Shown here: one piece after another, positions 5,372-5,692 of the stretch
Layout of the letters: each line of letters begins with the position of its first letter
How positions within the stretch are numbered: position 1 is the stretch's first letter
From: Candidatus Bathyarchaeota archaeon
GTDB lineage: Archaea > Thermoproteota > Bathyarchaeia > Bathyarchaeales > Bathyarchaeaceae
Length of the DNA stretch: 5,692 nucleotides
Assembly: GCA_003662715.1 (NCBI GenBank)
Contig: QMYO01000129.1
Span: forward strand, 1-5,692
Direction: 5' to 3'
Position numbers and translations under genes: made by a program
Notes under the pieces: generated by a model
What the model was told of the DNA's origin: nothing
The model's input: the letters and a program-made list of their open reading frames with translations, nothing else
Database searches by the model: none

Positions 5372-5692
5372 TTATATACCTTTTTTCGGCGTATCGCGGG
5401 AGTTTACTGCTTACAAGAGTGGAATCATGGACCGAGTTGAGAAGGTGTTGGCCTCAGGCCAAGTTCTTCAAGGAGAAGCTATCGAAGAATTGGAAAACAA
5501 AGTAGCTGCTTTAGTAGGTCGAAAATACGGTATCGCTGTAAATTCATGCACAGATGCTCTCTACTTTGCATTGATCGCTGGAGGCGTCCACCCCGGAGAT
5601 GAAGTTTTAGTTACAGATTTTAGTTTTATAGCATCAGCCTCTTGTATAATGCGGCTTGGTGCCATACCAGTTTTCGTGGATATAGATGATAC
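5361..5692 (+). CDS. DegT/DnrJ/EryC1-family PLP sugar aminotransferase (N-terminal part)
   Basis: The first 110 residues of a protein normally about 360-400 long; it runs off the end of the window. The family transfers an amino group, usually from glutamate, to a keto-sugar nucleotide using PLP. Seen: IPFFGVSREF near residues 6-15; MDRVEKVLASGQVLQGEAIE (24-43), the usual pattern before the core; ELENKVAALVGRKYGIAVNS (44-63); NSCTDALYFAL (62-72), the loop and helix that hold the PLP phosphate; HPGDEVLVTDFSFIASAS (77-94), matching the PGDEVI..tftAta signature; then GAIPVFVDID at the window end. The catalytic Lys lies beyond the window. Start: ATG 5361 follows the G tract and overlaps the acyltransferase stop by 11 bases. 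With NeuD/PglD-like and SDR partners this resembles routes to UDP-4-amino-sugars such as bacillosamine derivatives, but a clear 4,6-dehydratase is not in view, so the sugar is unknown. Confidence 0.88.
   Translation, partial: MGGNYIPFFGVSREFTAYKSGIMDRVEKVLASGQVLQGEAIEELENKVAALVGRKYGIAVNSCTDALYFALIAGGVHPGDEVLVTDFSFIASASCIMRLGAIPVFVDIDD

Noticed and set aside
5448..5462. Inverted repeat TTGGCC-TCA-GGCCAA
   Set aside because: A 6-bp stem with a 3-base loop and no T run, inside conserved aminotransferase codons (LASGQ). Probably a coincidence of codon choice and not a terminator.

Overview
The window is a slice of a bacterial surface-polysaccharide (exopolysaccharide, capsule or O-antigen) biosynthesis cluster. 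Every recognisable gene is on the + strand and they are packed as one apparent operon. Most junctions are overlaps: GTGA at 66-69, ATGA at 258-261, 2463-2466 and 3620-3623, 8 bases at 4703-4710 and 11 bases at 5361-5371. The two remaining junctions are short gaps with strong GGAGG-type ribosome-binding sites. I see no internal promoter, terminator, RNA gene, CRISPR array or transposon. The organism cannot be named from this sequence. It is a bacterium with canonical Shine-Dalgarno signals and moderate, uneven base composition.

Layout. Positions 1-69 may hold the last codons of an upstream gene. Positions 66-261 hold a collapsed sulfotransferase: its start region is in one frame, its C-terminal tail is in another, and the catalytic middle is missing. 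Next come an intact PAPS-type sulfotransferase (258-1202), a multi-pass Wzy/WaaL-type polymerase or ligase (1213-2466) and a GT4 glycosyltransferase (2463-3623). A 28-codon stub (3620-3706) looks like the first residues of a polysaccharide pyruvyl transferase. After it come an extended-SDR nucleotide-sugar epimerase/dehydratase (3721-4710), a NeuD/PglD-type left-handed beta-helix acyltransferase (4703-5371), and the start of a DegT/DnrJ/EryC1 PLP sugar aminotransferase that runs off the window (5361-5692).

How they may work together (inference). The last three genes look like a nucleotide-sugar module making an N-acylated amino sugar: the SDR remodels the sugar, the aminotransferase converts a keto group to an amine, and the NeuD-like protein acylates it. 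The GT4 enzyme adds a sugar to the lipid-linked repeat unit, the Wzy/WaaL-like protein polymerises or ligates it, and the sulfotransferase adds sulfate.

The most notable point is that two decorating-enzyme genes have apparently been reduced to stubs while the overlapping start and stop signals at their edges survive. This suggests recent loss of polysaccharide modifications or module exchange. I found no convincing wholly new type of system here.
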